Below the pieces are notes generated by a model. That model saw only the letters and a program-made list of their open reading frames with translations. It ran no database searches and was not told the origin of the DNA. A DNA stretch of 64,000 bases, taken from the NCBI RefSeq assembly GCF_045679555.1, contig NC_092115.1:37611728-37675727 (forward strand). The letters run 5' to 3'. This document shows, piece by piece, positions 43,250-53,778 of this stretch. The stretch comes from Salvelinus alpinus. Lineage: Eukaryota > Chordata > Actinopteri > Salmoniformes > Salmonidae. The first letter of the stretch is position 1, and every line of letters begins with the position of its first letter. Made by a program: the position numbers and the translations under genes.

Positions 43250-43428
43250 TCAATCCAGGGATGAGAAATGCATTGTACTCCGTATTGTCCCGCTATTACA
43301 ACTGTTACACTGAGAAGATTGAACGACTGATTGAATGACTGATTGAACGACTGTTACGACTGTTACAGTCGTTCAATCTTGTCAGTGTAACATTTGGGAG
43401 TACAATGCATTTTTCATTCCTGGATTGA
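43250..43428. repeat. Foldback structure (inverted repeat)
   Basis: Left arm 43250-43329 and right arm 43366-43428 are imperfect inverted copies: 'tcaatccagg', 'atgcattgtactcc', 'agattgaacgactg' on the left are mirrored by 'cagtcgttcaatctt', 'gagtacaatgcat', 'cctggattga' on the right. The loop is made of 'gattgaa(c/t)gact' repeats. No coding content; it resembles a miniature foldback element. Confidence 0.75.
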
Positions 43429-43941
43429 TGTAGGGTGAATTCAGAAAGAGTGGGACATCATATAAACTGGGACAGCTTAATCCCTGACACATTTATTTAT
43501 TGGTCTGACGAGAGAAAGTCAACACTATTGTGACTAAGCCCTTGCAGAGAAACCACATGATCAAAAGTACATCACTTCATTGGTGTGACATCATAGAGCA
43601 AGTGTCAAAGTGGGAGCTCACCCTGCGAAGCACACAGTAATATAAGTGACATCGATTTTTTTCTGTTTTGATGTTAAGGTTATAAAACTGTCATAAATAA
43701 TGCATTGTGCCAAATTGTGATGTAAATGTGCATACTATTTACATGTACTATTGCATCAATATACATTAAAAAGTTGCCAATATTTTGTTTATCTTTTGTA
43801 TTTCAACCATTTTTGTTGTTGTCCCGCTTTACCAACTATAGCTAGCTGAAGTAGGACGGCTTGTAGTACTATATCCTGTAAACATGTTTTTTGTAGTACT
43901 GTTATTGGTACTGTTATTTTAGTGAATTCAGAAAAAGTGGG

Positions 43942-44244
43942 CTTGTAACCTGTTCAGACATCTATCCAATATATTATCCCAACACATGTTTCCTAATCAC
44001 ACAAAATTGAATTGAATTGTCAATGGAGTACAATTAGGATTATAATCATCATGTCCCAGTTCATCTAACCTGCTGTCGTAGTCTACCAAATGCAAACAGA
44101 AAATATGGTTTGGACTCAGTGAACACAAATGAGTGTGTCATGCCTCTGTGAATATCATATCAACATTAGTTTTTTCTGTGTGATTAGGAAACATCTTGAG
44201 AATTTCAGAAATGTGTTGGATAGATGTTGAAAGAGGTTACAGAA
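43942..44244. repeat. Second foldback structure
   Basis: Left arm 43942-44004 (cttgtaacctg...acatctatccaa...gtttcctaatcacac) is mirrored by right arm 44177-44244 (gtgtgattaggaaac...ttggatagatgt...ggttacagaag). The spacer is about 170 bp. A 20-bp word, gtgaattcagaaagagtggg, stands just left of this arm (43922, one mismatch) and just right of the first foldback (43435), suggesting one composite element. Confidence 0.7.
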
Positions 44245-44829
44245 GATGGAAATGCAAAATGTGTCGCACTTATTCAAAATTCATGCTACGTTTTGCGAAT
44301 AATATCTTGCGCTGGCTCCACTGTGTTATCATCTATGCAGGAAGCCTGTCCGACCCAAATGAAGCTGTAAGCAAGAGGGTCGGATTTGCTGGCTAGGTTT
44401 TAACTCATCCTCTCCTTTCCCATCTCTCTCTCTCTCATTCCTTACTTCTCCCTCTAATGGTAGTTCAGCATATGCTGTGGCCGGGCCTTCTGTGGGAATG
44501 CCCAGTGTTAAGGGCTTTAATTGATTGGTTTTTAAGCATGAAACACACAGAGAATCTCACTGCCGATAGACTGCCGATAGGTACTTATCATAGTGGCAGG
44601 CCGTTCCTTTTCTTGCTAGAACAAAAGTGTTATCTGCTGCTTGCCGACCCGATAGCGACGAACCTACCAATTCTACTTGTAGAATCGCAATGATCGTCAG
44701 TGGCCAACAACTTGACTTTGAGCCAATCAGAGAGAACGAACCCCGACGTGGGGGTGCCAACAAAAAAAGGGAAAAAGAGGGTATTTTCATCTACAGATGA
44801 ACCAGTCACACTTCATATGCAATGTAAAA

Positions 44830-45799
44830 AATACAATACAAAATATTTAAAAAAATGTGGACAACCCTTCAAATTAGTGGATTCGGCTATTTCAGCTATA
44901 AAATCGAGCACACATCCATGCAATCTCCATAGAAAATTGGCAGTAGAATGGCCTTACTGATGAGCTCAGTGACTTTCAACGTGGCACCGTCATAGGTTCC
45001 AAATTGCCTCTGGAAGCAACGTCAGAACAAGAACTATTCGTCGGTAGCTTCATGAAATGGGTTTCCATGGCTGAGCAGCTGCACACAAGCCTAAGATCAC
45101 AATGCGCAATGCCAAGAGTTGGCTGGAGTGGTGTAAAGCTTGCTCGCCACTGGACTCTGGAGCAGTGGAAACGCCTTCTCTGGAGTGATGAGTCCCGTTT
45201 CACCCTCTGGCAGTCCGACGGACTAATCTGGGTTTGACGGATGTTAGGAAAACGCTACCTGCCCCAATGCATAGTGCCAACTATAAAGTTTGGTGGAGGA
45301 GGAATAATGGTCTGGGGCTGTTTTTCATGGTTCGGGCTCCTTAGTTTCAGTGAAGGGAAATCTTAACGCTACAGCATACAATAACATTCTAGACGATTCT
45401 GTGCTTCCAATTTTGTGGCAACAGTTTGGGGAAGGCCCTTTCCTGTTTCAGCATGACAATGCCCGCATGCACAAAGCGAGGTCCATACAGAAATGGTTTG
45501 TCGAGATCGGTGTGGAAGAACTTGACTGGCCTGCACAGAGCCCTGACCTCAACCCCACGAACACATTTGGGATGAATTAGAATGCCGACTGCGAGCCAGG
45601 CCTAATCGCCCAATATCAGTCCCCGACCTCACTAATGCTAAGTCCCCGCAGCAATGTTCCAACATCTAGTGCAAAGCCTTCCCAGAAGAGTGGAGTCTGT
45701 CATAGCAGCAAAGTGGGACCAACTCCATATTAATGCCGATGATTTTGGAATGAGATGTTCGAGGAGCAGGTGTCCACATACTTTGGTCATGTAGTGTAG
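44830..45799 (+). mobile_element. Tc1-like transposon lacking the DNA-binding region
   Basis: The right end is 'cctgtccacatactttggtc'-like, closing with '...catgtagtg' and TA. The left end near 44850 keeps 'gtggacaacccttcaaatta', but the outermost bases are decayed. Upstream transposase sequence jumps from 'cgtcataggttcc' directly to the segment before the catalytic domain, so the helix-turn-helix part (about 240 bp) is deleted. Confidence 0.85.
45004..45580 (+). pseudogene. Tc1-like transposase catalytic remnant
   Basis: 45004-45237 contains LEQWKRLLWSDESRFTLWQS with the first catalytic aspartate; a TGA follows at the VW(R/stop) position. 45350-45580 contains FLFQHDNARMHKARSIQKWF with the second aspartate and DWPAQSPDLNP, after which a lost base destroys the expected IEHLWDE glutamate motif. 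The gene lacks its HTH domains and is shifted at least twice. Inactive. Confidence 0.87.
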
Positions 45800-46045
45800 C
45801 TGGCCAAGTGCACAGACACGATGCACACAACACTAAATACTTCCTACTAGCTAACCACTATAGCTAGTATTGATGTTATAATATAATTGCAATGGATTAG
45901 CTAGTTTCCATGAATCAGCTGCCTGTGTTAGCTGCTGAATTAGTACAGTGTCCATAGCTAGCTAGCTATGTTTTTCTAGTTAACAAATGTGCTAATGTTA
46001 GCTAGCTAGCTAAACATTTGGCTATGGGCTGGCACTGGCATAATA
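45800..46045. other. Spacer rich in agctagct words
   Basis: No gene. Repeated AGCT tetranucleotides are common in fish spacer DNA. Confidence 0.4.
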
Positions 46046-46053
46046 GAATTCTT

Positions 46054-47316
46054 TTTTTTCTTTTTTTCTTTTGCCTTTATTTAACCAGGTAGGCCAGTTG
46101 AGAACAAGTTCTCATTTACAACTGAGACATGGCCAAGATAAAGCAAAGCAGTGCGACAAAAACAACACAGAGTTACACATGGGATAAACAAATGTAAAGT
46201 CAATAACACAATAGAAAAATCTGTATACAGTGTGTGCAAATGAAGTAAGGAGGTAAGGCAATAAATAGGCCAATCGTGGTGAAGTAATTACAATTTAGCA
46301 ATTTACACTGGAGTGATAGATGTGCAGATGAGGATGTGCAAGTAGAAATACTGGTGTGCAAAAGAGCAGAAAAACAAAAACAAATATGGGGATGAGGTAG
46401 GTAGTTGGTTGGATGGGCTATTTACAGATGGGCTGTGTACAGCTGCAGCAATCGGTAAGCTGCTCTGACAGCTGATGCTTAAAGTTAGTGAGGGAGATAT
46501 AAGTCTCCAACTTCAGTGATTTTTGCAATTCGTTCCAGTCATTGGTAGCAGAGAACTGGAAGGAAAGGCGGCCAAAGGAGAAATTGGCTTTGGGGGTGAC
46601 CAGTGAAATATACCTGCTGGAGCGCGTGCCCACAGGTGGGTGCTGCTATGGTGACCAGTGAGCTGAGATAAGGCGGGGCTTTACCTAGCAAAGACTTATA
46701 GATGACCTGAAGCCAGTGGGTTTCCTAGGGCCAGCCAACGAGAGCATACAGGTCGCAGTGGTGGGTAGTATATGGGGCTTTGGTGACAAAACGGATGGCA
46801 CTGTGATAGACTGCATCCAATTTGCTGAGTAGAGTGTTGGAGGCTATTTTGAGTGAAGGAGGCTTTGTTGCGAAATAGGAAGCTGATTCTAGATTTAATT
46901 TTGGATTGGAGATGCTTAATGTGAGTCTGGAAGGAGAGTTTACAGTCTAGCCAGACACCTAGGTATTTATAGTTGTCCACATATTCTAAGTCAGAACCGT
47001 CCAGAGTAGTGATGCTAGTCGAGCGGGCGGGTGCGGGCAGCGATCGGTTGAAGAGCATGCATTTAGTTTTACTAGCATTTCAGAGCAGTTGGAGGCCACG
47101 GAAGGAGTGTTGTATGGCGTTGAAGCTTGTTTGGAGGTTAGTTAGCACAGTGTCCAAAGAACATAATGTTGTCGTCTGCGTAGAGGTGGATCAAAGAATC
47201 ACCCGCAGCAAGAGCGACATCATTGATATATACAGAGAAAAGAGACGGCCTGAGAATTGAACCCTGTGGCAGCCCCATAGAGACTGCCAGAGGTCCGGAC
47301 AACAGGCCCTCCGATT
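46054..47316 (-). mobile_element. 5'-truncated L2/CR1-like LINE (same family as 11.2-15.9 kb)
   Basis: The - strand 3' UTR ends 'ctggttaaataaaggcaaaa'. The coding part covers the end of the RT and the C-terminus, including LNASK-type sequence, YKYLGVWLDCKLSFQTHI and WNELQKSLKLETY, and is broken by frameshifts and a 40-bp deletion. It is truncated within the RT palm at about 47316. The flanks carry 'gaattctt' (46046-46053, 47326-47333), a probable 8-bp target duplication. It lies in intron 1 of the CARMIL-like gene, antisense. Confidence 0.85.
46418..47260 (-). pseudogene. LINE RT C-terminal remnant
   Basis: Two main frames, 47058-46696 (MLFNRSLPAPARSTSITTLD onward) and 46633-46418 (SRYISLVTPKANFSFGRLSF onward), correspond to the last 270 residues of the intact ORF at 11614-14901. 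A small deletion removes the stretch equivalent to KLTLVKLTILPILDFG, and the RT palm is missing. Confidence 0.85.
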
Positions 47317-47333
47317 ATGGAGAGTGAATTCTT

Positions 47334-47918
47334 GCTAGGCAGTTAATGTAGCTTTGGCCATAGTATTAACAAGGGCTTTTTACAAAATAGCAACATTAGC
47401 GCAGCTAGCTTTGAATCTAGACCATAAGCAATATGCTCGGATATGTATTGCCAAATAACGCTACTGCCACCTTCTGGTTTGGAGAATTTTAACAAGGCTT
47501 AGTGGCTGACGAGTTCCAAGGTCTTTGCTATTTGAACACAAAAAAGATTGACTGTTCACGGGTGCTAAATACTGTCGGCAGGCAAACGTTTGACAATCCT
47601 ATCGCTGTGTCTGAGCTTTTACAGAGATTAAAGTTGATTACAGCTGCATTAACTCTGTCTTTCTCTGATCCTTCCTCGTCTCTCCCTTCTCTGTCCCCAT
47701 CCCCCTCTTCTGTCTTTTGACCAATCACATCAGCTCTTTTTCAGAGATGATCAGATTAGTCAAGAGACCAATTAGTGAAAAAAAGATCAGAATTGGGCTG
47801 CCTGTGTAACGCAGCCTTAGTGTTTGAAAGCTTATGGTGTCCTTTGGATATGGCAGCTTAATTAAGAAATAGTGTGATGTGTATCAACTATTTGGTAAAA
47901 CTATGATAAAACTTCCTT
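47334..47918. other. Intron 1 sequence, no element seen
   Basis: Possibly unique intronic DNA. The frame at 47502-47720 has no recognisable domain. Confidence 0.35.
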
Positions 47919-48132
47919 TAACATAACATTTTACTAAAGCTGTTTGCCATGCCCCTCTGTCTCTTTTGTCTCACAATGTGACTGTACCTCCATATCAGTT
48001 CCATCTCTGGGGCTAAATATAAAACCAGTTTCATTTCCTCTTGTTTTCTCGTGTATGTGTGTCTGTGCCGTGGTGTTTGTAATGTTGCGTGTTTTTGTGA
48101 GAGAGCAATTTACTTGCAGTATTGACTTTTGT
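47919..48132 (+). repeat. Intron segment duplicated at 32.5 kb
   Basis: Shares 'tttgccatgcccctct', 'gtttgtaatg' and 'tttttgtgagag.g.aattta' in the same order with 32479-32870. It ends about 20 bp before the exon 2 acceptor. Confidence 0.8.
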
Positions 48133-48152
48133 TTCATGCCTTCTTTCCACAG

Positions 48153-48247
48153 AGAGCATCAGGAGGCTCATTGATAAACAATCTATCAAGTTTGTGCGAG
48201 CTGTAAAGCAGGACACCAAGCACAGCAAATCAGAGGACAGGATTCTG
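48153..48247 (+). CDS. carmil: CARMIL-family protein, coding exon 2
   Basis: The acceptor 'atgccttctttccacag' and donor CTG|gtgagg bracket 95 bases that continue the exon 1 frame (one base carried over). It reads ESIRRLIDKQSIKFVRAVKQ then DTKHSKSEDRIL, and exits in phase 0. The ESI(R/K)R start and the V-K-x-x-T-K-x-x-K-x-E-D-R-x-L pattern match the first part of the PH-like domain at the N-terminus of CARMIL proteins, closest in feel to CARMIL3. The next exon should begin with a V/A-L-T-x-W-R segment; none was found before 64000, so intron 2 may be long. Confidence 0.72.
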
Positions 48248-48656
48248 GTGAGGCCCCTTCACAATACACTCTACTGTCAGAAATCTGGATTCTATATTCT
48301 ATCAAGTCAATGTAGTGTATTTTGAACTTTAAATTAGAGTACAATTTTAATCGGGCATTCAAGCTTGGTGGTCCACACACTCCCCTAGGAGCAAACGGGA
48401 CACCATGGGGCATTGAGTCCATCCTTTCAACCTTTATTAGAAGTGGCAGTGTGCCTCTAATGCCAGAGGCGTGGGGATGGTGTGTATATGTGTGCGCCTG
48501 TGTGTGCGTGCGCGTGTGCTCATTCCAGTGTGTGTGTGCCTGAGGGTGTGTAAGCGGACTGAGAGGTGTCCTAGCAGCTTGTGCGAGCCAACACACACTT
48601 CCGGACTTTGCTGCTTTTGAGACATCCTCAATTAGTCACCCGTATCAGTTACTAAT

Positions 48657-48818
<162 letters not shown>

Positions 48819-50900
48819 CGGTCGTAGAGGAGTAAGAGCACAAGCTCATTTCCTCTTCCTGCTGAGTGTAAACTGGTGCTGGGTAGAGAGAAGACTAGCT
48901 GTCATTACCACTCACCCCCTCTATTTTTGCCTCTGTCTAGTCTTTGTTTCCTTTTCCTCTCCTCCGTATCTGTCTATCTCTATTACTCTCCCATCTCCCC
49001 TCCCCCTCCCCGCTCTCTCGCTTTTCTCCCTCCTCATCATCTCTCATCTTGGCCTTCTCTCCTCCCCTCCTCCATCTTCATCTCAACACATAGAGCTGTG
49101 TTGAACCACTCTGCCCCCCCCCCCCCCCTTTATCCGACAGAACTCAAATTAGGCCTCGGGAGAATGTTAGTCTAAATGGGTTTTGCTGATGCAACTTCTC
49201 AAAACACTTACGGCGTAACATGGCATGATGGCAAGTAAAACATAGCATAGAGGCCTACATGTGTATTGTGCACATGTAAATGTTTGTAAATGGACAGAGC
49301 TTTTGGAACAAAGTGTAGGGTATCTAAAACACACACAGGCATGCATGCAGTGAGCTCGCTGTTGAATACGTAGCCTACTACACTTCATCTACTCTTTGTT
49401 TGTCCCTCCCTCCCTGTCGCTCTCTCTCTATGTCCTTTCTCCCTCTGGGGTTGTGCTGGTATTCAGCTGTCTATGTGCGTCTACTGTTCCAGCTGTCACG
49501 CTGTGCCTCACAGACACATGCACACACACATACCCACACACATACACACAGACACAGACAGTCTCACCCTCCTAGTGCCTTTCATTCAGACAGACACATA
49601 GTATGCTCAGCAAGACATCCACCACTGTGCTGAGGGCAACGTTATGAAGAGTAACAACATACGCCCAGATATACAAACAACCACATAAACACACCCTGTC
49701 ATGCACACACAAACTGGAACACACACAGAGGACATGCATTTCGGAGCACTCATTTGAAGATTAGCGCCAACTCCAAAACAAAACATCTTCAAAGACAGAG
49801 AGGAGTGAAGGAGGGAGAGGCAGAGGAGAAGGAGGGGTGGTGCGAGTCGAGGGGGGCACCAGGGAAAGGGGTGATGAGAGCTCAGAGCAGCGGAGGAGAG
49901 GGGGAAAGGAAGGAAGAAATCTGATGTGTTTTGATGACCCAATTGCTGTCTTTTCTACCCTCGTCCATTATTTATCTCGATCCATTGCTCGATTTCGCCC
50001 GTCATTGGTTCCCAGCTCCCTCTCTCCTCACTAATAAAGGCCCTATTACTGGGATGTGATCGCTACAGTGTGACACTCCAAACACAGTCGGATGTCTCAA
50101 ACCTTTTCTCCACTTAGATCTCCACATTCTCTGTTAGTCTCCTGTAACTACAAGGTACAAGGAGGGATCTGTCAACAGAGAAGGCCACTTGTAGAGACAT
50201 TCAATGGCAGGAGAGAAGGAGAGCTGTTTATCTTAAACACAACAGAGTACCTCACTCGGATTTGTATTAGCACCACATAATGAAGACTGAAAATGCTTGA
50301 ATTGAATCAAGATTGCTTGTTGTCATGTGAGTTCTGGTAGTCAGCTAAAGAGGTTGACACTTGCACATCATCGTTGGATACAACAGAGTACCTGTTGGGG
50401 AATGCCGTAATGGTTGAATGTCTGTAGATGGCAGGCATCTAATGATGGTATGATTGATCTGTTGATCTGATGATAGATGTCTTACTACAGGGATATTGCT
50501 CTGTCTATAAACAGGGATGTGTTAGTCTCCATACCCTCCCCCCTCTCGCCCCACTCTCTCCCTCCCCTCTCCCAGATCCCTTTAATGTTCCACAGGGCTC
50601 GGTTGTAAGTCTCTTTGAGTTAGGGTTGTGCAGACTTTTATGTGAGCAAAATCTGCAACAAGATGTGTTTTTAAGCCAGCATTTTCTCCCTCGTTTGCCT
50701 CCTCCCTCCCTCCCTCCGTCTATCTCTCTCTATCCATCTCTCCCTCTTCTTCTCCGTCTCTTTTTAAAGGCTGCTTATAGAGCAGGACCTGGGGCAGCTG
50801 TGCTTTCAAACGCGCCCGTACTCTCTGCCAGACTGTCTGCCAGGGAAGATGGAAAGGTTGTGTCCTTTTGATGCTGGGTTCACCTGGGTGAAAGCAGACT
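48819..50900. other. Intronic stretch rich in pyrimidine and CA tracts
   Basis: Contains C16 at about 49114-49129, CT-rich blocks (48940-49090, 50520-50580, 50690-50765) and loose CA repeats (49500-49560, 49700-49730). No exon could be supported, although 50640-50870 is GC-balanced and open on + (133 codons); it has no recognised domain and is largely Ser/Pro/Leu from pyrimidine tracts. Confidence 0.35.
49089..49206 (+). repeat. 118-bp segment duplicated at 51827-51937
   Basis: From 'catagagctgtgttgaacca' to 'gcaacttctcaaaaca' it matches the second location, apart from a shorter C run there and one t/c change. It appears to be the original location because flanking sequence is continuous intron. 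Confidence 0.88.
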
Positions 50901-50902
50901 GT

Positions 50903-51168
50903 CCCCGGTGTCTCTTGGGGATGTTGTGTGTTTGCGCACCAGTGTGTGTGCGTGTGTGTGCGCATGTATGTGTATGTGTGCACGTCTCCGTGAGTATGTG
51001 TGTGCGCGCAAGTGTGTGTGTTTGGGTGGCCGCTCGCACTTGTGCGCACACACATACTCAAGGGGACCTGCACACACATACACACACATGCGCGCGCACA
51101 CATACACGCACACATACACGCACACACACTGGTGCGCATGCACGCAAAATTCCCAAGAGACACTGGGG
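50903..51168. repeat. Large imperfect palindrome of GT/CA-rich DNA
   Basis: The left arm starts 'ccccggtgtctcttgggg' and contains 'gcgcaccagtgtgtgtgcg'. The right arm contains 'cgcacacacactggtgcgc' and ends 'cccaagagacactgggg'. Arms of roughly 125 bp meet near 51035. The non-repetitive outer parts are mirrored too, so this is a true inverted duplication and not just a GT tract facing a CA tract. Confidence 0.8.
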
Positions 51169-51693
51169 ATTTTGTGTGAATGCAGGCACACACACCCGTT
51201 CTTCAAAACTGTCTTAGGCAGAGCCAGAGAGACGGGATCCTAGATTAGAGCGGCCAGGGTACGGTTTCTCAACAGCATCTTAAGACTAAATTGATCGTTA
51301 GGACTTCGTAGGAGCATAGTTAAATCTCAGAGCTGGTTCAGAAAAACCATGACTTGTTTGACTTGAGTCTGACGGTAAGGAAGTGAACCGCTCGTGGCTG
51401 GGGTGTGTGGGGTCCTTGATGATGCGGAGGGCCTTCCTCAGGCAATGTTTGGAGTAGATGTCCTGGATGGGTGAGGGCCTTGTGGTTGTGGATGGAGCAA
51501 TTCCTGTGTCAGGCCGTGAAGCAACATGTCAGGACGCTCTCGATGGTGCAGTGGTAGTATTTGGAGAGGACCCGGGTTGGCATGCCTAATTTCTTCAGCC
51601 GCCTTAGGAAGTAGAGACGCTGTTGTACCCTATTCACAGGTGTGGTGGTGTTGTTGGTCAAGTTCTCAGCGATGTGGACGCCGAGGAACTTCA

Positions 51694-51828
51694 AACTGGC
51701 ATTGTGGTGCCAGGACAACAACCTTGCCCTCAACGTCAGCAAAACAAAGGAGTTGATTGTTGACTTCAGGAAGCAGAGGGAACATGCCCCGATCCACATC
51801 AATGGGACTGCAGTATAGAAAGTCAGCA
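51694..51828 (+). repeat. Left arm of 135-bp near-perfect inverted repeat
   Basis: A + strand copy of LINE codons for WCQDNNLALNV...HINGTAV. It matches the reverse complement of 51949-52083 with one visible mismatch (ccctc / ccttc). Confidence 0.92.
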
Positions 51829-51948
51829 TAGAGCTGTGTTGAACCACTCTGCTCCCCCCTTTATCCGACAGAACTCAAATTAGGCCTCGGGAGAATGTTA
51901 GTCTAAATGGGTTTTGCTGACGCAACTTCTCAAAACATATACTACCAC
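51829..51948. repeat. Spacer of the inverted repeat: copy of 49089-49206
   Basis: The 120-bp spacer holds, up to 51937, the sequence found at 49089-49206 (about 111 bp here with the shorter C run), followed by 'tatactaccac'. It is unrelated to the LINE. Confidence 0.9.
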
Positions 51949-52083
51949 TGCTGACTTTCTATACTGCAGTCCCATTGATGTGGATCGGGGCATGTTCCCT
52001 CTGCTTCCTGAAGTCAACAATCAACTCCTTTGTTTTGCTGACGTTGAAGGCAAGGTTGTTGTCCTGGCACCACAATGCCAGTT
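51949..52083 (-). repeat. Right arm of 135-bp near-perfect inverted repeat
   Basis: LINE sequence in the element's own orientation (- strand), contiguous with the palm region to the right. Arm and spacer geometry would allow a long hairpin. Confidence 0.92.
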
Positions 52084-52164
52084 CACTTACCTCCTCCTGA
52101 TAGGCTGACATGTCGTTGTTTGTTATCAGGCCTACAACCGGGGTGTCGTCAGCAAACTTGATGA

Positions 52165-52303
52165 TCAATCAATCAATCAAATGTATTTATAACGCCCTTT
52201 TTACATCAGCCGATGTCACAAAGTGCTGTACAGAAACCCAGCCTAAAACCCCAAACAGCAAGCAATGCAGATGTAGAAGCATAGTGGCTAGGAAAAACTC
52301 CCT
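52165..52303 (-). mobile_element. (TTGA)n-ended dispersed repeat inserted in LINE
   Basis: Starts with 'atcaatcaatcaatcaaatg', followed by 'acatcagccgatgtcac' and 'acagaaacccagcctaaaac', identical in order to 18123 onward. LINE sequence resumes at 'cacgcagtcgtgggtgaac' after losing about 20 bp. Confidence 0.82.
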
Positions 52304-53224
52304 GCAAACCTCCCCGCAAAGCCACGCAGTCGTGGGTGAACAGGGAGTGCAGTAGAGGGCTGAAGACACACCTTTGGTGGGCCCCTCTGTTAAGAGTCAG
52401 TGTGGAGGAGGGGTTGTTGACCAGCTTCTCGAAGCACTTGATGATGACCGGGGTGAGTGTGACAGGGCGATAGTCATTTCGGCATGTCCCCGTGTTTTTC
52501 TTGGGCACTGGGAAGATGGTGGTCTCCTTGAAGCAGGTGGGAACTACAGCCTGGTGACTGAGACAGGTTGAAAATGTCAGAGAAGATGCCCACCAGTTGG
52601 TCAGCATACTCTGAGGACGCGGCCAGGGATGCCATCTGGGCCAGCGTCTTTGTGAGTATTCACTCTTTTGAGAGTTTTCCTCACATCAGCCTCGGAGATT
52701 GAAAGCACCTGGTCATCCGGAGCAGGGAGAGTCTTCCTGGATGTCTTTTTGCGTCCCTAATGGATTTGAGGAGCTCCTTCGTTCTGCTAACGTTGAATAC
52801 TGCAGTAGGGGCTCTATTCATGGTATGGATATCTCCGTTCATCCAGGGTTTTTGGTTGGGGTATGTTCGGATTGTTATTGTGGGTACAATATCATCAACA
52901 CATTACCTAATGAATCCTGTGACTGATGTTGTACAGTATATTCCTCAATGTTAATGGATGAGACCTGAGTTGATGAGTCTTTGAACGCAGTCTTTGAGTC
53001 TGCCTCCTCTGTCCAGCGCCAAACTATTCTCTGTGTTGGTGTCTGCCTCTTGAGTTGCTTCTTGTAGGCGGGGAGTAGGAGCAGAAAGAGATGTGATCTG
53101 ATTGGCCGAAGTGAGGGCGGAGGGTGGCTACAGTATATACACGGATGTTTGCATATAAACGGTCCAGAACATTGTTTCCATCCGTGGGACAGCATACATG
53201 TTGGTGAAATTTTTGAAAAATGTT

Positions 53225-53575
53225 GGTAACACTTCATTTTAATGGGTCCTTATTATAGTGTAATTACCTGAGTAATTACACTGTAACAAGGATTGTAGTT
53301 AATTGTAAAATAAGTCGCTCTGGATAAGAGCGTCTGCTAAATGACTTAAATGTAAATGTAAATGTAAAAAAATAAAAAAAATAAAAAAAATCGCCATTTT
53401 AGTTATTTGTTTCTTCTCAGCTTCATCAGATTCAGTACCAACTGTCACAAGGTTGTAATATCTCGTGGACCGATGCGCTGGGATTTCGCGACATTACAAG
53501 CATTTCGCTACACTCGCAATAACATCTGCTAAACACGTGTATGTGACCGATACACTTTGATTTGACTTGATAAGA
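53225..53575 (+). repeat. SINE-tail and LINE-tail debris
   Basis: 53229-53290 carries 'ggtaacacttcattttaatg'-type sequence related to the MITE at 36382. 53307-53371 is the SINE 3' tail 'agtcgctctggataagagcg' with (AAATGT)n. 53490-53572 is a + strand Rex1-like 3' tail (gcatttcgctacactcgca ... ctttgatttgactt). Confidence 0.65.
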
Positions 53576-53778
53576 ACAGGTGGAGGCTCAACAGGCTCTG
53601 ATTACCTACCCGTGAATGCACCGTTCAAAATCTCCACTCAGTGTTGTTGCTAGCAGTTGCCCCCCTAAAAGTGTGTCGTCTGGGTAAACTTGGTTGAGTT
53701 GACAAAAACATATCAGATATAGGTCAACCTCCCTTAATCTGTCATCCCAGATTAATATCAATAAAATAATCAAATGTA

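Larger units (their letters stand above)
51360..53220 (-). mobile_element. Rex1-like LINE, rearranged
   Basis: On the - strand, from right to left: linker region (about 53200-52650), RT fingers (about 52560-52380: [38 protein letters not shown]), palm end (FADDTPVVGLITNNDMSAYQ, 52150), then [20 protein letters not shown] to HINGTAV (51949-52083). An interruption and an inverted copy of the last piece follow, and then the RT thumb (VHIAENLTNNT, LRRLKKLGMPTRVLSKYY; 51360-51690). A dispersed repeat is inserted at 52165-52303. Not codable. Confidence 0.85.

Noticed and set aside
50470..50871. 133-codon + strand frame as a CARMIL exon
   Set aside because: It is mostly Ser/Pro/Leu from CT tracts, has no domain match, and lacks the expected continuation of the CARMIL PH-like domain.
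51360..53572. Twin-primed LINE like the one at 38.3-40.5 kb
   Set aside because: A + strand Rex1-like tail does lie at 53490-53572 after the - strand body, but 270 bp of unrelated repeat debris separates them, so separate insertions are as likely.
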